This document shows, one piece after another, positions 40,295-45,850 of a stretch of 50,558 bases of DNA; positions within the stretch are counted from its first letter, which is position 1, and every line of letters begins with the position of its first letter. Source of the DNA: a virus. The stretch spans positions 1-50,558 of IMG/VR virus record IMGVR_UViG_3300036770_006519. The stretch is one strand, 5' to 3'. The notes beneath the pieces were generated by a model. The model saw nothing but the letters and a program-made list of their open reading frames with translations, had not been told where the DNA came from and made no database searches. Position numbers and translations under genes: made by a program.

Positions 40295-40355
40295 CGTTTT
40301 GAGGCTTGGCGCACCTCGAATATGATTGTGATTGCGCCAAACCGCTGTTATGTGC
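40289..40355 (+). repeat. attC-like site E
   Basis: GCCTAACG (40289-40296), left arm GGCTTGGCGCA (40303-40313), right arm TGCGCCAAACC (40333-40343), then GTTATGTGC (40347-40355). At about 67 nt it has the typical attC length. Its reverse complement ends in GTTAGGC, a perfect GTTRRRY core. Confidence 0.88.
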
Positions 40356-40391
40356 TGGGCGGTTTATCAGCACTAAATTTAATTTGAAACG

Positions 40392-40640
40392 ATGAAAGTA
40401 AAAGAAATAATTGAAAAACTTTGTAGCCACGAAATTACAAAACAAGAAGCTATTGAACAAATAACCATTATTACAGATGGATTGAGAAGAAATAACGCAC
40501 TTGAATTTACAGTTGAAGAAAGTGGATTTACAGTAGAAAGCAATCACGGTTATTTGAAATTGAAACTACCTTACCAATATTCAAAGATGGAAGGTAGAAT
40601 AAAACAGGGCGACAAAGTTGATGTGGTATTCCTTCCGTAG
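40392..40640 (+). CDS. Cassette 5 gene: hypothetical protein
   Basis: 82 residues. Helix-rich start (KVKEIIEKLCSHEITKQEAIEQITII) then strands (LEFTVEESGFTVESNHGYLKLKLPY) and GDKVDVVFLP. The first part resembles the small 'helix-turn-helix with E-I-T-K-x-E-A' domains common in Bacteroidota mobile genes; function unknown. Lies between sites E and F, with the stop TAG 4 nt before GCACATAACG. Confidence 0.75.
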   Translation: MKVKEIIEKLCSHEITKQEAIEQITIITDGLRRNNALEFTVEESGFTVESNHGYLKLKLPYQYSKMEGRIKQGDKVDVVFLP

Positions 40641-40644
40641 CCTT

Positions 40645-40768
40645 GCACATAACGTTTGCAAATATAAAACGTTGCAACACGAATGTAAATAAATGTAATA
40701 AAATTTGAAATTAAACGTATAATATATAGAAACCACGACAGCAATGTTTTATATTTGTTGTTATAGAA
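40645..40768 (+). repeat. attC-like site F (long loop)
   Basis: GCACATAACG (40645-40654), left arm CAAATATAAAACGTTGC (40659-40675), right arm GCAATGTTTTATATTTG (40741-40757; one G-T wobble), then GTTATAG (40760-40766). The left end is the exact reverse complement of the right end of site E. Confidence 0.85.
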
Positions 40769-40778
40769 CGTTAATATT

Positions 40779-40910
40779 ATGAAAATAAAACATAAAGCAC
40801 CACATTTGGAAAAGTTAAAACACTTAGATGTGGAAGACAGAAAAGCAATTAAATCTTACACAAATACACGTAAGCGAAAAATTAGAGCATTGAAGAAAGT
40901 TAAACCTTAA
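40779..40910 (+). CDS. Cassette 6 gene: very small basic protein
   Basis: 43 residues (MKIKHKAPHLEKLKHLDVED, RKAIKSYTNTRKRKIRAL, KKVKP). Strongly basic, helical; possible nucleic-acid binder or antitoxin-like peptide. Last cassette before the recombinase. The far boundary is placed at TTTTATAAC (40913-40921), which mirrors GTTATAGAAC at the cassette's start. Confidence 0.55.
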   Translation: MKIKHKAPHLEKLKHLDVEDRKAIKSYTNTRKRKIRALKKVKP

Positions 40911-40972
40911 TGTTTTATAACTCTTATATATATGTAACCACATTTAACTCATTAAAAATCAACTAGTTACAA
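40911..40972 (+). other. Candidate attI-like junction before the recombinase
   Basis: GTTTTATAAC (40912-40921) marks the last cassette boundary. After it, TGTAAC (40930s) and GTTACA (just before 40973) form a short inverted repeat; this 50-nt AT-rich stretch is the only place for a primary attachment site. No strong stem is seen. Confidence 0.35.
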
Positions 40973-41770
40973 ATGAAGATTCTTGAAATTTTTACAGAAA
41001 AATTAAGATACAAAAATTATTCACCTCGAACAATTGATGTGTATAAATCATATCTTAAGACTTTTCTACAACATAACAACATAAAAGACCCATACCAAAT
41101 TACAACAAATCAGATTGTTAAGTTTTTGGAATCATATAACTTCACATCCACCTCTCAACAAAATCAATATATTGGATGTTTGAAATTATTTGCTAAATAT
41201 GTCCTGAATAAGAAAGATGTACACCTATCCAAAGTAGAACGACCCAGGAATGAAAAGAAACTACCTAGAGTTATTGATAGCGAATTTATCAAATCCCAAC
41301 TTAACAAAATCAAAAATTTAAAACACAAAACAATCCTTACCCTAACATTTTCAGTTGGACTCCGTGTTTCCGAAATAGTTAATCTTAAAATAGAAGATAT
41401 TGATTCTAAGCGAATGTTAATCCATATTAAAAATGCCAAAGGAAGAAAAGATAGAATAGTACCATTATCACAAACAGTACTAGAAATGTTGAGAAAATAT
41501 TTTTTAGAATATAAACCAAAAGAGTATTTATTCAATGGTCAAAAGGGAAGAAAATATTCTGTAGGGAGTTGTCAAAAAATGTATAAACGTTATATTGATC
41601 CAAACTCATCTATTCATACTCTAAGACATTCTAGTTTTACTAATCTTTTGGAAAATGGAACAGATCTAAGAATTATCCAAAAAATTGCAGGTCATTCCTC
41701 CTCCAAAACAACAGAGATTTATACACACGTTTCAAATCAACTTTTAAACAAAGTTAATCTTCCCATTTGA
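40973..41770 (+). CDS. Tyrosine recombinase (Xer-like) next to cassette array
   Basis: 265 residues with an N-terminal SAM-like core-binding domain (EIFTEKLRYKNYSPRTIDVYKSYLKTFL) and a catalytic domain holding all key residues: R131 (VGLRVSE), K156 (NAKGRKDR), H215/R218 (HTLRH), H241 (AGHSS) and nucleophile Y250 (EIYTHVS). The T-T-E-I-Y-T-H-V-S end resembles integron integrases, but the protein lacks the extra helix-containing insertion between patches II and III that defines IntI, and at 265 residues it is shorter than IntI (~320-340). It is the best candidate for the enzyme acting on the attC-like sites, or alternatively for phage genome recombination. Confidence 0.93.
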   Translation: MKILEIFTEKLRYKNYSPRTIDVYKSYLKTFLQHNNIKDPYQITTNQIVKFLESYNFTSTSQQNQYIGCLKLFAKYVLNKKDVHLSKVERPRNEKKLPRVIDSEFIKSQLNKIKNLKHKTILTLTFSVGLRVSEIVNLKIEDIDSKRMLIHIKNAKGRKDRIVPLSQTVLEMLRKYFLEYKPKEYLFNGQKGRKYSVGSCQKMYKRYIDPNSSIHTLRHSSFTNLLENGTDLRIIQKIAGHSSSKTTEIYTHVSNQLLNKVNLPI

Positions 41771-41795
41771 TATTTAAAATATTTTTTATATATTA
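41767..41795 (+). promoter_or_regulatory. Putative promoter (TTG-N19-TATATTA)
   Basis: TTG at 41767-41769 (overlapping the recombinase stop) and TATATTA at 41789-41795; 19-nt spacer, one shorter than the others. Precedes the gene at 41819. Confidence 0.55.
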
Positions 41796-41818
41796 TAGTA
41801 TAAAAAGAAAAGGAAAAT

Positions 41819-42616
41819 ATGTCTAAAAACATTTACATAGGAGATATTCACGGTCTTGATGTTTGGAAACAAATTGTTGAAAAGCATGGTGATGCCGACA
41901 ATATTGTTTTCATAGGAGACTATTTTGATTCTTATGATCTAGCAGGGTTAACCCAACTCCGTAATGCTCAAGACATAGTAGAGTTTAAAAAATTTCAAGA
42001 ACTAGACCCATCCAAAAAAGTATACCTGCTCATTGGCAACCACGACATCCATTATTGGCCAGGTGTAAAAGATAGAGGAGGAACTTCAGGATTCCAACCT
42101 ACCATGATGTTTCAGTTTGAGCAATTCTTTAGAGAAAACGAAGATATGTTTCAAATGGCAGTTTCTTTGGGTACAACTATTAATCGTAGATTGTGTACAC
42201 ACGCTGGTGTAAGTGCGAAGTTTTTAAAAGATGTTGGTTATTGGACACATGATTATGGAGATGAATCTCATGTAGCAGAGTTTTTGAATGCCTTGTTTAA
42301 ATACAAACCAAACGAGTTTACATTTAACTCTTATGTGGACCGGTATATGGGGTTTGTTGATGGGTATGGTAACAATGAAGAACAATCACCAATTTGGATT
42401 CGACCTAACTCATTACAACGAGCAAACAAAAACGAAGATATAAAGAAAATGTATACCCAAATCGTAGGACATACAGTACAGAATTCTATTGATATTAAAG
42501 GTAAAACTACAGGTGGTAAATATTATTATATTGATACCTTACCATCTGGTGAATATCTTGTTGAGGTAGATGGTGAATTTAGTGTTGATTATTGTACAAT
42601 TGTAAAATATATTTAA
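41819..42616 (+). CDS. Calcineurin-like metallophosphoesterase
   Basis: 265 residues. All five metal/phosphate motifs are visible: GDIHG at 8-12, GDYFDSYDLAG, LLIGNHDIHYW (G-N-H-D/E), LCTHAGVS and IVGHTVQNS. This is the PPP/serine-threonine phosphatase-type metallophosphatase fold of which T4-like phages carry copies. Protein or nucleotide phosphatase activity is possible; the substrate is unknown. Own promoter at 41767 directly downstream of the recombinase. Confidence 0.93.
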   Translation: MSKNIYIGDIHGLDVWKQIVEKHGDADNIVFIGDYFDSYDLAGLTQLRNAQDIVEFKKFQELDPSKKVYLLIGNHDIHYWPGVKDRGGTSGFQPTMMFQFEQFFRENEDMFQMAVSLGTTINRRLCTHAGVSAKFLKDVGYWTHDYGDESHVAEFLNALFKYKPNEFTFNSYVDRYMGFVDGYGNNEEQSPIWIRPNSLQRANKNEDIKKMYTQIVGHTVQNSIDIKGKTTGGKYYYIDTLPSGEYLVEVDGEFSVDYCTIVKYI

Positions 42617-42617
42617 G

Positions 42618-42842
42618 ATGAAAAATATGCACTACCCACAACCAGGAGAAAGATGGCTACATTATAAAGGTGGCCAATATGAAATAGTTTGTATGTGTAA
42701 TCATACAGAAACAAATGAAGAACTTGTAATTTATCGTTCACTTTCATTTGGAGGATGGCACGCTCGTCCCTACAGTGAATGGTATGATAAGATACCAGTT
42801 GAAGGTAAAGAATATACTACTAATCGTTTTATAAGAAGTTAA
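42618..42842 (+). CDS. DUF1653 family protein
   Basis: 74 residues. GERWLHYKGGQYEIVCMCNHTETNEELVIYRSLSFGGWHARPYSEWYD matches the DUF1653 pattern (Y-x-H-x-K-G-G-x-Y-E-V...H-T-E-T-x-E-x-L-V-x-Y-x-x-L...x-R-P). A small beta-barrel-like domain of unknown function, frequent in phages and bacteria. 1 nt after the phosphatase stop. Confidence 0.85.
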   Translation: MKNMHYPQPGERWLHYKGGQYEIVCMCNHTETNEELVIYRSLSFGGWHARPYSEWYDKIPVEGKEYTTNRFIRS

Positions 42843-42846
42843 CAAA

Positions 42847-43101
42847 ATGGCATTTCATAATCGAGATTACAAGTATGAAAATGGTATTAAAATACTTGAA
42901 CATTTGCAAGATCCTAACAAAGAACTACCGAGATCTTTACAAAACATCACTATCGAGGAGAAATTAAATTTTCTTGTTTATGTGATTAGCAAAAAAGATA
43001 AATATTCAAATGAACTAAGAGATAGGTTAAAAGAATATCAAAACATATTTTTCATGATGAAAAAGTTTATTCCACATAAAGGACCGACTGTTTATAAATA
43101 A
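42847..43101 (+). CDS. Hypothetical small protein
   Basis: 84 residues, helical and charged: YKYENGIKILEHLQDPNKEL, NITIEEKLNFLVYVISKKDKYSNELRDRLKEYQNIFFMMKKF. No family recognised, no membrane span. Same operon as the phosphatase. Confidence 0.68.
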   Translation: MAFHNRDYKYENGIKILEHLQDPNKELPRSLQNITIEEKLNFLVYVISKKDKYSNELRDRLKEYQNIFFMMKKFIPHKGPTVYK

Positions 43102-43108
43102 AAATAAA

Positions 43109-43348
43109 ATGGAGCTCAGAATTAAAATATCAACTTTAAATAATGGAGAAAAAAGTTATGGTGTTCAGCAAGCCAATCTTAAAATAACAGGAGGTTGGAT
43201 TAAACGCCCACAGATTGTATGGGAAGACATATATAAAGACATTCTCACAGAAGAAGAGGCAATTAGGGCAGCAAAAGATTATCTTGAATATTATGAGCAA
43301 AAAAAACTCCAGGAAGTAAAATCAGTTACATATAAAAAAATACAATGA
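43109..43348 (+). CDS. Hypothetical small protein
   Basis: 79 residues. An N-terminal two-strand unit (LRIKISTLNNGEKSYGVQQANL, GGWIKRPQIVWEDIYKDIL) followed by a helix (EEEAIRAAKDYLEYYEQKKLQEV). Resembles small phage proteins with W/P-rich loops; not recognised. ATGA overlap with the next gene. Confidence 0.66.
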   Translation: MELRIKISTLNNGEKSYGVQQANLKITGGWIKRPQIVWEDIYKDILTEEEAIRAAKDYLEYYEQKKLQEVKSVTYKKIQ

Positions 43349-43566
43349 AACGAACAACAGTGTATAAAGGCAATGCTGCCTGGAGTCGTAAGACATATTT
43401 AACCCTAGAAGATGATATGGTTGAATTTGATTGTTCGGATGGTGAATATGGTCCTATACGATTTCCATTACAGGATTTAATTAACGCTATAAAATCACAT
43501 ACAGATGATGATATGTCTGATTGGGATGTTACTTTGATGGATGGGTTAGAGGATTTGGATTCTTAA
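43345..43566 (+). CDS. Hypothetical small acidic protein
   Basis: 73 residues, acidic (DDMVEFDCSDGEYGPIRFPLQDLINAI, SHTDDDMSDWDVTLMDGLEDLDS). No family recognised. The promoter for 43604 begins inside its last codons (TTG at 43555). Confidence 0.66.
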   Translation: MKRTTVYKGNAAWSRKTYLTLEDDMVEFDCSDGEYGPIRFPLQDLINAIKSHTDDDMSDWDVTLMDGLEDLDS

Positions 43567-43584
43567 AATATTTTTCGTATATTA
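43555..43584 (+). promoter_or_regulatory. Putative promoter (TTG-N20-TATATTA), duplicated with 37361
   Basis: TTGG at 43555, TATATTA at 43578-43584. Same spacer as the promoter at 37361. Confidence 0.65.
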
Positions 43585-43603
43585 AAGTATAAAAGAAAGA
43601 ACA

Positions 43604-43846
43604 ATGAAAATAACTCTAGAATTTGATGGAATAGAAGAGCAACAAGAAGCAAGAGATGCTTTAGATGGTTACAAATGGAAACTTGCAATGTGGGATTTAG
43701 ACCAGTTATTAAGGTCAACAACAAAGTATGGCACATCAATAATCAGTCATAATGAGGAAGCATCTTCCGAAGAGGTTGAGGTTGCAGATAAGCTGAGAGA
43801 AGAGATACGAGGTATCCTCGAATCATATGGATTAAACTTAGATTAA
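43604..43846 (+). CDS. Conserved small phage protein (KITLEFDGIEEQQEARDAL family)
   Basis: 80 residues: MKITLEFDGIEEQQEARDALDG then YKWKLAMWDLDQLLRSTTKYG and a C-terminal EVEVADKLREEIRGILESYGLNL. A family common in T4-like and other phages (K-W-x-x-x-x-W-D-L-D-Q-x-L-R-x-T-T-K-Y-G motif) of unknown function. A truncated paralog with the same promoter and first 20 codons lies at 37413. Confidence 0.78.
   Translation: MKITLEFDGIEEQQEARDALDGYKWKLAMWDLDQLLRSTTKYGTSIISHNEEASSEEVEVADKLREEIRGILESYGLNLD
43619..43660 (+). repeat. 42-nt direct repeat, copy 2
   Basis: Identical to 37449-37490. The two copies and their promoters bracket the cassette array and recombinase. Confidence 0.9.
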
Positions 43847-43847
43847 C

Positions 43848-44252
43848 ATGAGAATAAAACAAAGATGGTTACGACATAAGGTTAAAAAACGCGCATCTAA
43901 ACGCGAAATCACTTCTCCCGACCCAATCGAACAAAAAGGGGTGAACATATTTTTAACACTACTCAAAGAGCAGGATAGTCAATTGGTTAGTGCACCTTTA
44001 TCCTCGGAACGTTTGATTGAAAACTCTAAACGTGAAATATTAGCCATTCTTGAGCATGGTAAAATGACCATCATCAACAGTGTCTATCAGTATGAGATCA
44101 AGATAGCAGAGAAAACCGAAGATAAACTCCGAGAACAGTTCAATGAGGTTCAAGAGAAGAGAGCACAGTCAATTAAGAGAAGATCGGGTGTGAAAGTGAA
44201 GAAGAGTCTGGACAACATAATTGAAGAATTAAACCAAAACAAAGATGAGTAA
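43848..44252 (+). CDS. Conserved T4-like phage hypothetical protein ending in NQNKDE
   Basis: 134 residues, helical and charged: RIKQRWLRHKVKKRASKREI at the N-terminus, then VNIFLTLLKEQDSQLVSAPLSSERLIENSKREILAIL and a coiled coil (YQYEIKIAEKTEDKLREQFNEVQEKRAQS). I recall related sequences in T4-like phages without a function. The C-terminal LNQNKDE is encoded by a repeat that also starts the next gene (ATGAGTAAA). Confidence 0.72.
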   Translation: MRIKQRWLRHKVKKRASKREITSPDPIEQKGVNIFLTLLKEQDSQLVSAPLSSERLIENSKREILAILEHGKMTIINSVYQYEIKIAEKTEDKLREQFNEVQEKRAQSIKRRSGVKVKKSLDNIIEELNQNKDE

Positions 44253-44253
44253 A
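44229..44253 (+). repeat. Gene-junction repeat, copy 1
   Basis: TTAAACCAAAACAAAGATGAG then TAAA: it encodes the LNQNKDE ending of one gene and the MSK start of the next in an 8-nt overlap. Identical 25-nt copies at 44651 and 45528; partial copies at 44435 and 44814. Confidence 0.9.
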
Positions 44254-44463
44254 GAATATATCGGAAAAGAAACTACAATTGATTTTGGGAGAGATCTAAG
44301 AATGTCACAACCTTGGAGAAATTATAGAAATGAAGAAATCTTTACCATTATAAGAAAAACCAAATCAGGGTTGTATATGGTTAGAGATTCAAAAGGTAAT
44401 GAACATCCAATATCTAAAAGACATATAATTTATTTTAACCAAAACAAAGATGAGAATTTATAG
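44245..44463 (+). CDS. Hypothetical small protein ending NQNKDE
   Basis: 72 residues: SKEYIGKETTIDFGRDLRMSQPW, then EEIFTIIRKTKSGLYMVRDSKGNEHPISKRHIIYF, ending NQNKDENL. An SH3-like small beta-barrel is plausible from strand spacing. No family recognised. Confidence 0.68.
   Translation: MSKEYIGKETTIDFGRDLRMSQPWRNYRNEEIFTIIRKTKSGLYMVRDSKGNEHPISKRHIIYFNQNKDENL
44435..44454 (+). repeat. Gene-junction repeat, copy 2
   Basis: TTTAACCAAAACAAAGATGA lies at the 3' end of the gene at 44245 and the start of 44450; one base differs from copy 1. Confidence 0.75.
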
Positions 44464-44674
44464 ACACCCAGAAATAGATTATGATTTTCACATAAAAGAC
44501 ATTTCAGCATTTGAAATAGAGATTGAAGGTATAAGAATACATCAAAGAGATTGTGATTGGATGGTTTTGATGTCTAACCATTGTGGAAGTGAACAAACGA
44601 CTACTCTTCAAGATTTGTCTTTACCTTTTTTACAAAGTATATTAGAGGCATTAAACCAAAACAAAGATGAGTAA
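44450..44674 (+). CDS. Hypothetical small protein ending LNQNKDE
   Basis: 74 residues: MRIYRHPEIDYDFHIKDISAF, IEGIRIHQRDCDWMVLMSNHCGSEQTTTL, then LPFLQSILEALNQNKDE. Contains two Cys and several His residues. Not recognised; flanked by junction repeats. Confidence 0.66.
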   Translation: MRIYRHPEIDYDFHIKDISAFEIEIEGIRIHQRDCDWMVLMSNHCGSEQTTTLQDLSLPFLQSILEALNQNKDE

Positions 44675-44675
44675 A
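44651..44675 (+). repeat. Gene-junction repeat, copy 3
   Basis: The same 25-nt sequence as copy 1, bridging the genes at 44450 and 44667. Confidence 0.9.
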
Positions 44676-44831
44676 TTAGAAATCAAAAAATGCGTTTTAG
44701 AAATCATAGATTCATTGTGTGATAGAAATGGGTTTGATGATTGGTGGTATAACCTTGATGATAATATTGAAAATGAAATAACAGCAGAACTCGAATCCAT
44801 TATTGAAAAAAGATTAAACAAAGATGAATAA
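44667..44831 (+). CDS. Hypothetical small protein ending LNKDE
   Basis: 54 residues: MSKLEIKKCVLEIIDSLCDR, then NGFDDWWYNLDDNIENEITA, ELESIIEKRLNKDE. Helical and acidic. Starts within junction repeat 3, ends within a shorter version of the repeat (LNKDE). Function unknown. Confidence 0.62.
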   Translation: MSKLEIKKCVLEIIDSLCDRNGFDDWWYNLDDNIENEITAELESIIEKRLNKDE

Positions 44832-44832
44832 A
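44814..44832 (+). repeat. Gene-junction repeat, copy 4 (partial)
   Basis: TTAAACAAAGATGAATAAA, a version lacking the CAAAA segment, bridging 44667 and 44824. Confidence 0.65.
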
Positions 44833-44964
44833 GAACAAGCAAAAGACGCTCTAATCGAGCTGCTATACATTCAGATGATTGATCTATCCCTGATGTCAAA
44901 GATTGAACTAGGTGATGATGTTATCGAAGAGATTAAAAGACTTAAAGAAATTATCAATGAATAA
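44824..44964 (+). CDS. Hypothetical small helical protein
   Basis: 46 residues: MNKEQAKDALIELLYIQMID, LSLMSKIELGDDVIEEIKRL, KEIINE. Predicted two-helix protein. Starts inside junction repeat 4. No family recognised. Confidence 0.55.
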   Translation: MNKEQAKDALIELLYIQMIDLSLMSKIELGDDVIEEIKRLKEIINE

Positions 44965-44976
44965 TTTAGATTAACA

Positions 44977-45378
44977 ATGACTCCAGAACAATTTACATAT
45001 TGGTTGCAAGGATTTATGGAGATATTCAATCCAACTAACTTGGACGAAAGACAAACCCAAATTATAAAAGATCATTTAAATTTGGTATTCGAAAAAGCAA
45101 CTCCAAACAGAGATAACATAAAAGATCCTTATCATATAAAACCATCATTTACTCCTGTTTGGGAAACTGATCCAAACATATTTAGACCCATTTGTGAAAC
45201 ACCCATTCAAACAGAAACTGATCCTATGAAGGTTAAATACTGCACCCCTTCAGAAATACTCACCAGCCATATGATACCTCAAGGCATGTTTGGGAAAAAG
45301 GAAGAAGATACCATAGGTACGGATTCATTGAAAGTAGTAAATGAAAAAAAGAAATTTAGAGGAGGGTTAAAATGTTAA
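44977..45378 (+). CDS. Conserved small phage protein (MTPEQFTYWLQGFMEI family)
   Basis: 133 residues. The MTPEQFTYWLQGFMEIFNP...LDERQTQIIKDHLNLVF opening is a pattern shared by small ORFs of many phages, with an N-terminal helical domain. The C-terminal half (PVWETDPNIFRPICETPIQTE..., GTDSLKVVNEKKKFRGGLKC) is extended and low in structure. No function known. Overlaps the next gene by 7 nt. Confidence 0.75.
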   Translation: MTPEQFTYWLQGFMEIFNPTNLDERQTQIIKDHLNLVFEKATPNRDNIKDPYHIKPSFTPVWETDPNIFRPICETPIQTETDPMKVKYCTPSEILTSHMIPQGMFGKKEEDTIGTDSLKVVNEKKKFRGGLKC

Positions 45379-45551
45379 ACATGAGTAGCTACATTTCAGT
45401 AAAAATATCTCCAACAGAATACAAACATTTCAAAGTTGATGAAGCTGTTCTAACTTACATTAAACAATTAGAAAGTGCAATCAACAATGAACGTGTTAGA
45501 GATGTTTTAAAAGAGTTATATCCAAGATTAAACCAAAACAAAGATGAGTAA
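45372..45551 (+). CDS. Hypothetical small protein ending LNQNKDE
   Basis: 59 residues from ATG 45372 (MLNMSSYISVKISPTEYKHF); ATG 45381 is an alternative. Then KVDEAVLTYIKQLESAINNERVRDVLKEL and YPRLNQNKDE, with the last residues encoded by a junction repeat. Helical; function unknown. Confidence 0.6.
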   Translation: MLNMSSYISVKISPTEYKHFKVDEAVLTYIKQLESAINNERVRDVLKELYPRLNQNKDE

Positions 45552-45552
45552 A
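45528..45552 (+). repeat. Gene-junction repeat, copy 5
   Basis: The same 25-nt sequence as copies 1 and 3, bridging 45372 and 45544. Confidence 0.9.
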
Positions 45553-45777
45553 TTAGATAAAGAAAGACAAGGTAAAGTAAATACCATCATATCAGAGATA
45601 GGGGGGTTTATGTTAGAGTTTCCCCCACAATATGAAACTGATAAGGAAAGTATGTTAGGATATTTCTCTAATATTATTTGTCAATTAGATACTGACATTG
45701 CAATTGAGGTGATGAAAGATTTTGGCAAAGCAGGTGAGAATCAAGCAATGGCAATCAAGGTAAATTATGGATATTAA
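45544..45777 (+). CDS. Hypothetical small protein
   Basis: 77 residues: MSKLDKERQGKVNTIISEIG, GFMLEFPPQYETDKESMLGYFSNIICQL, then DTDIAIEVMKDFGKAGENQAMAIKVNYGY. Helical with one Cys. Last gene of the junction-repeat run; no family recognised. Confidence 0.66.
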   Translation: MSKLDKERQGKVNTIISEIGGFMLEFPPQYETDKESMLGYFSNIICQLDTDIAIEVMKDFGKAGENQAMAIKVNYGY

Positions 45778-45832
45778 ACTAAAACAAATAAAACTTTCCT
45801 TTACTAACTAATAAAAAAGCTAGCCCTTCCAT

Positions 45833-45847
45833 ATATTTATAATAAAA
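45833..45847 (+). promoter_or_regulatory. ATATTTATAATAAAA element (candidate late promoter)
   Basis: An exact copy, 3 nt before the ATG at 45851 of a GIY-YIG gene. Confidence 0.4.
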
Positions 45848-45850
45848 TGT

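Larger units (their letters stand above)
38655..40921 (+). mobile_element. Integron-like gene cassette array (six one-gene cassettes)
   Basis: Six short genes are each bounded by attC-like inverted repeats (sites A to F below). The diagnostic feature is that the two ends of each cassette carry matching inverted core sequences: GTTAGC (cassette 1), GTTATATGAA (2), GTTAGTGGCA (3), GTTAGGCACA (4), GTTATGTGC (5) and GTTATA(A/G)AAC (6). In integrons this arises because each cassette begins with TTRRRY complementary to the R'' end of its own attC. Stop codons of cassettes 3 and 4 lie inside the following site. A tyrosine recombinase begins 52 nt after the last boundary (40921). The far end (site A) is degenerate. 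Confidence 0.82.

Noticed and set aside
40254-40547. Minus-strand ORF of 97 codons across site E
   Set aside because: It crosses a cassette boundary and would not survive cassette movement; cysteine/phenylalanine-rich composition is typical of an antisense shadow.
38655-40770. CRISPR array
   Set aside because: The repeats are palindromic, differ in sequence, and are separated by genes rather than spacers; they fit attC sites instead.
40973-41770. Calling the recombinase a true IntI
   Set aside because: The IntI-specific insertion is missing and the length is too short; it is kept as an Xer-like recombinase.
5076-45847. T4-type late promoters (TATAAATA) on the minus strand
   Set aside because: TATAAATA does occur on the minus strand inside each ATATTTATAATAAAA element, but no minus-strand genes exist to be served, so I list the element by its position before + strand genes and leave direction open.
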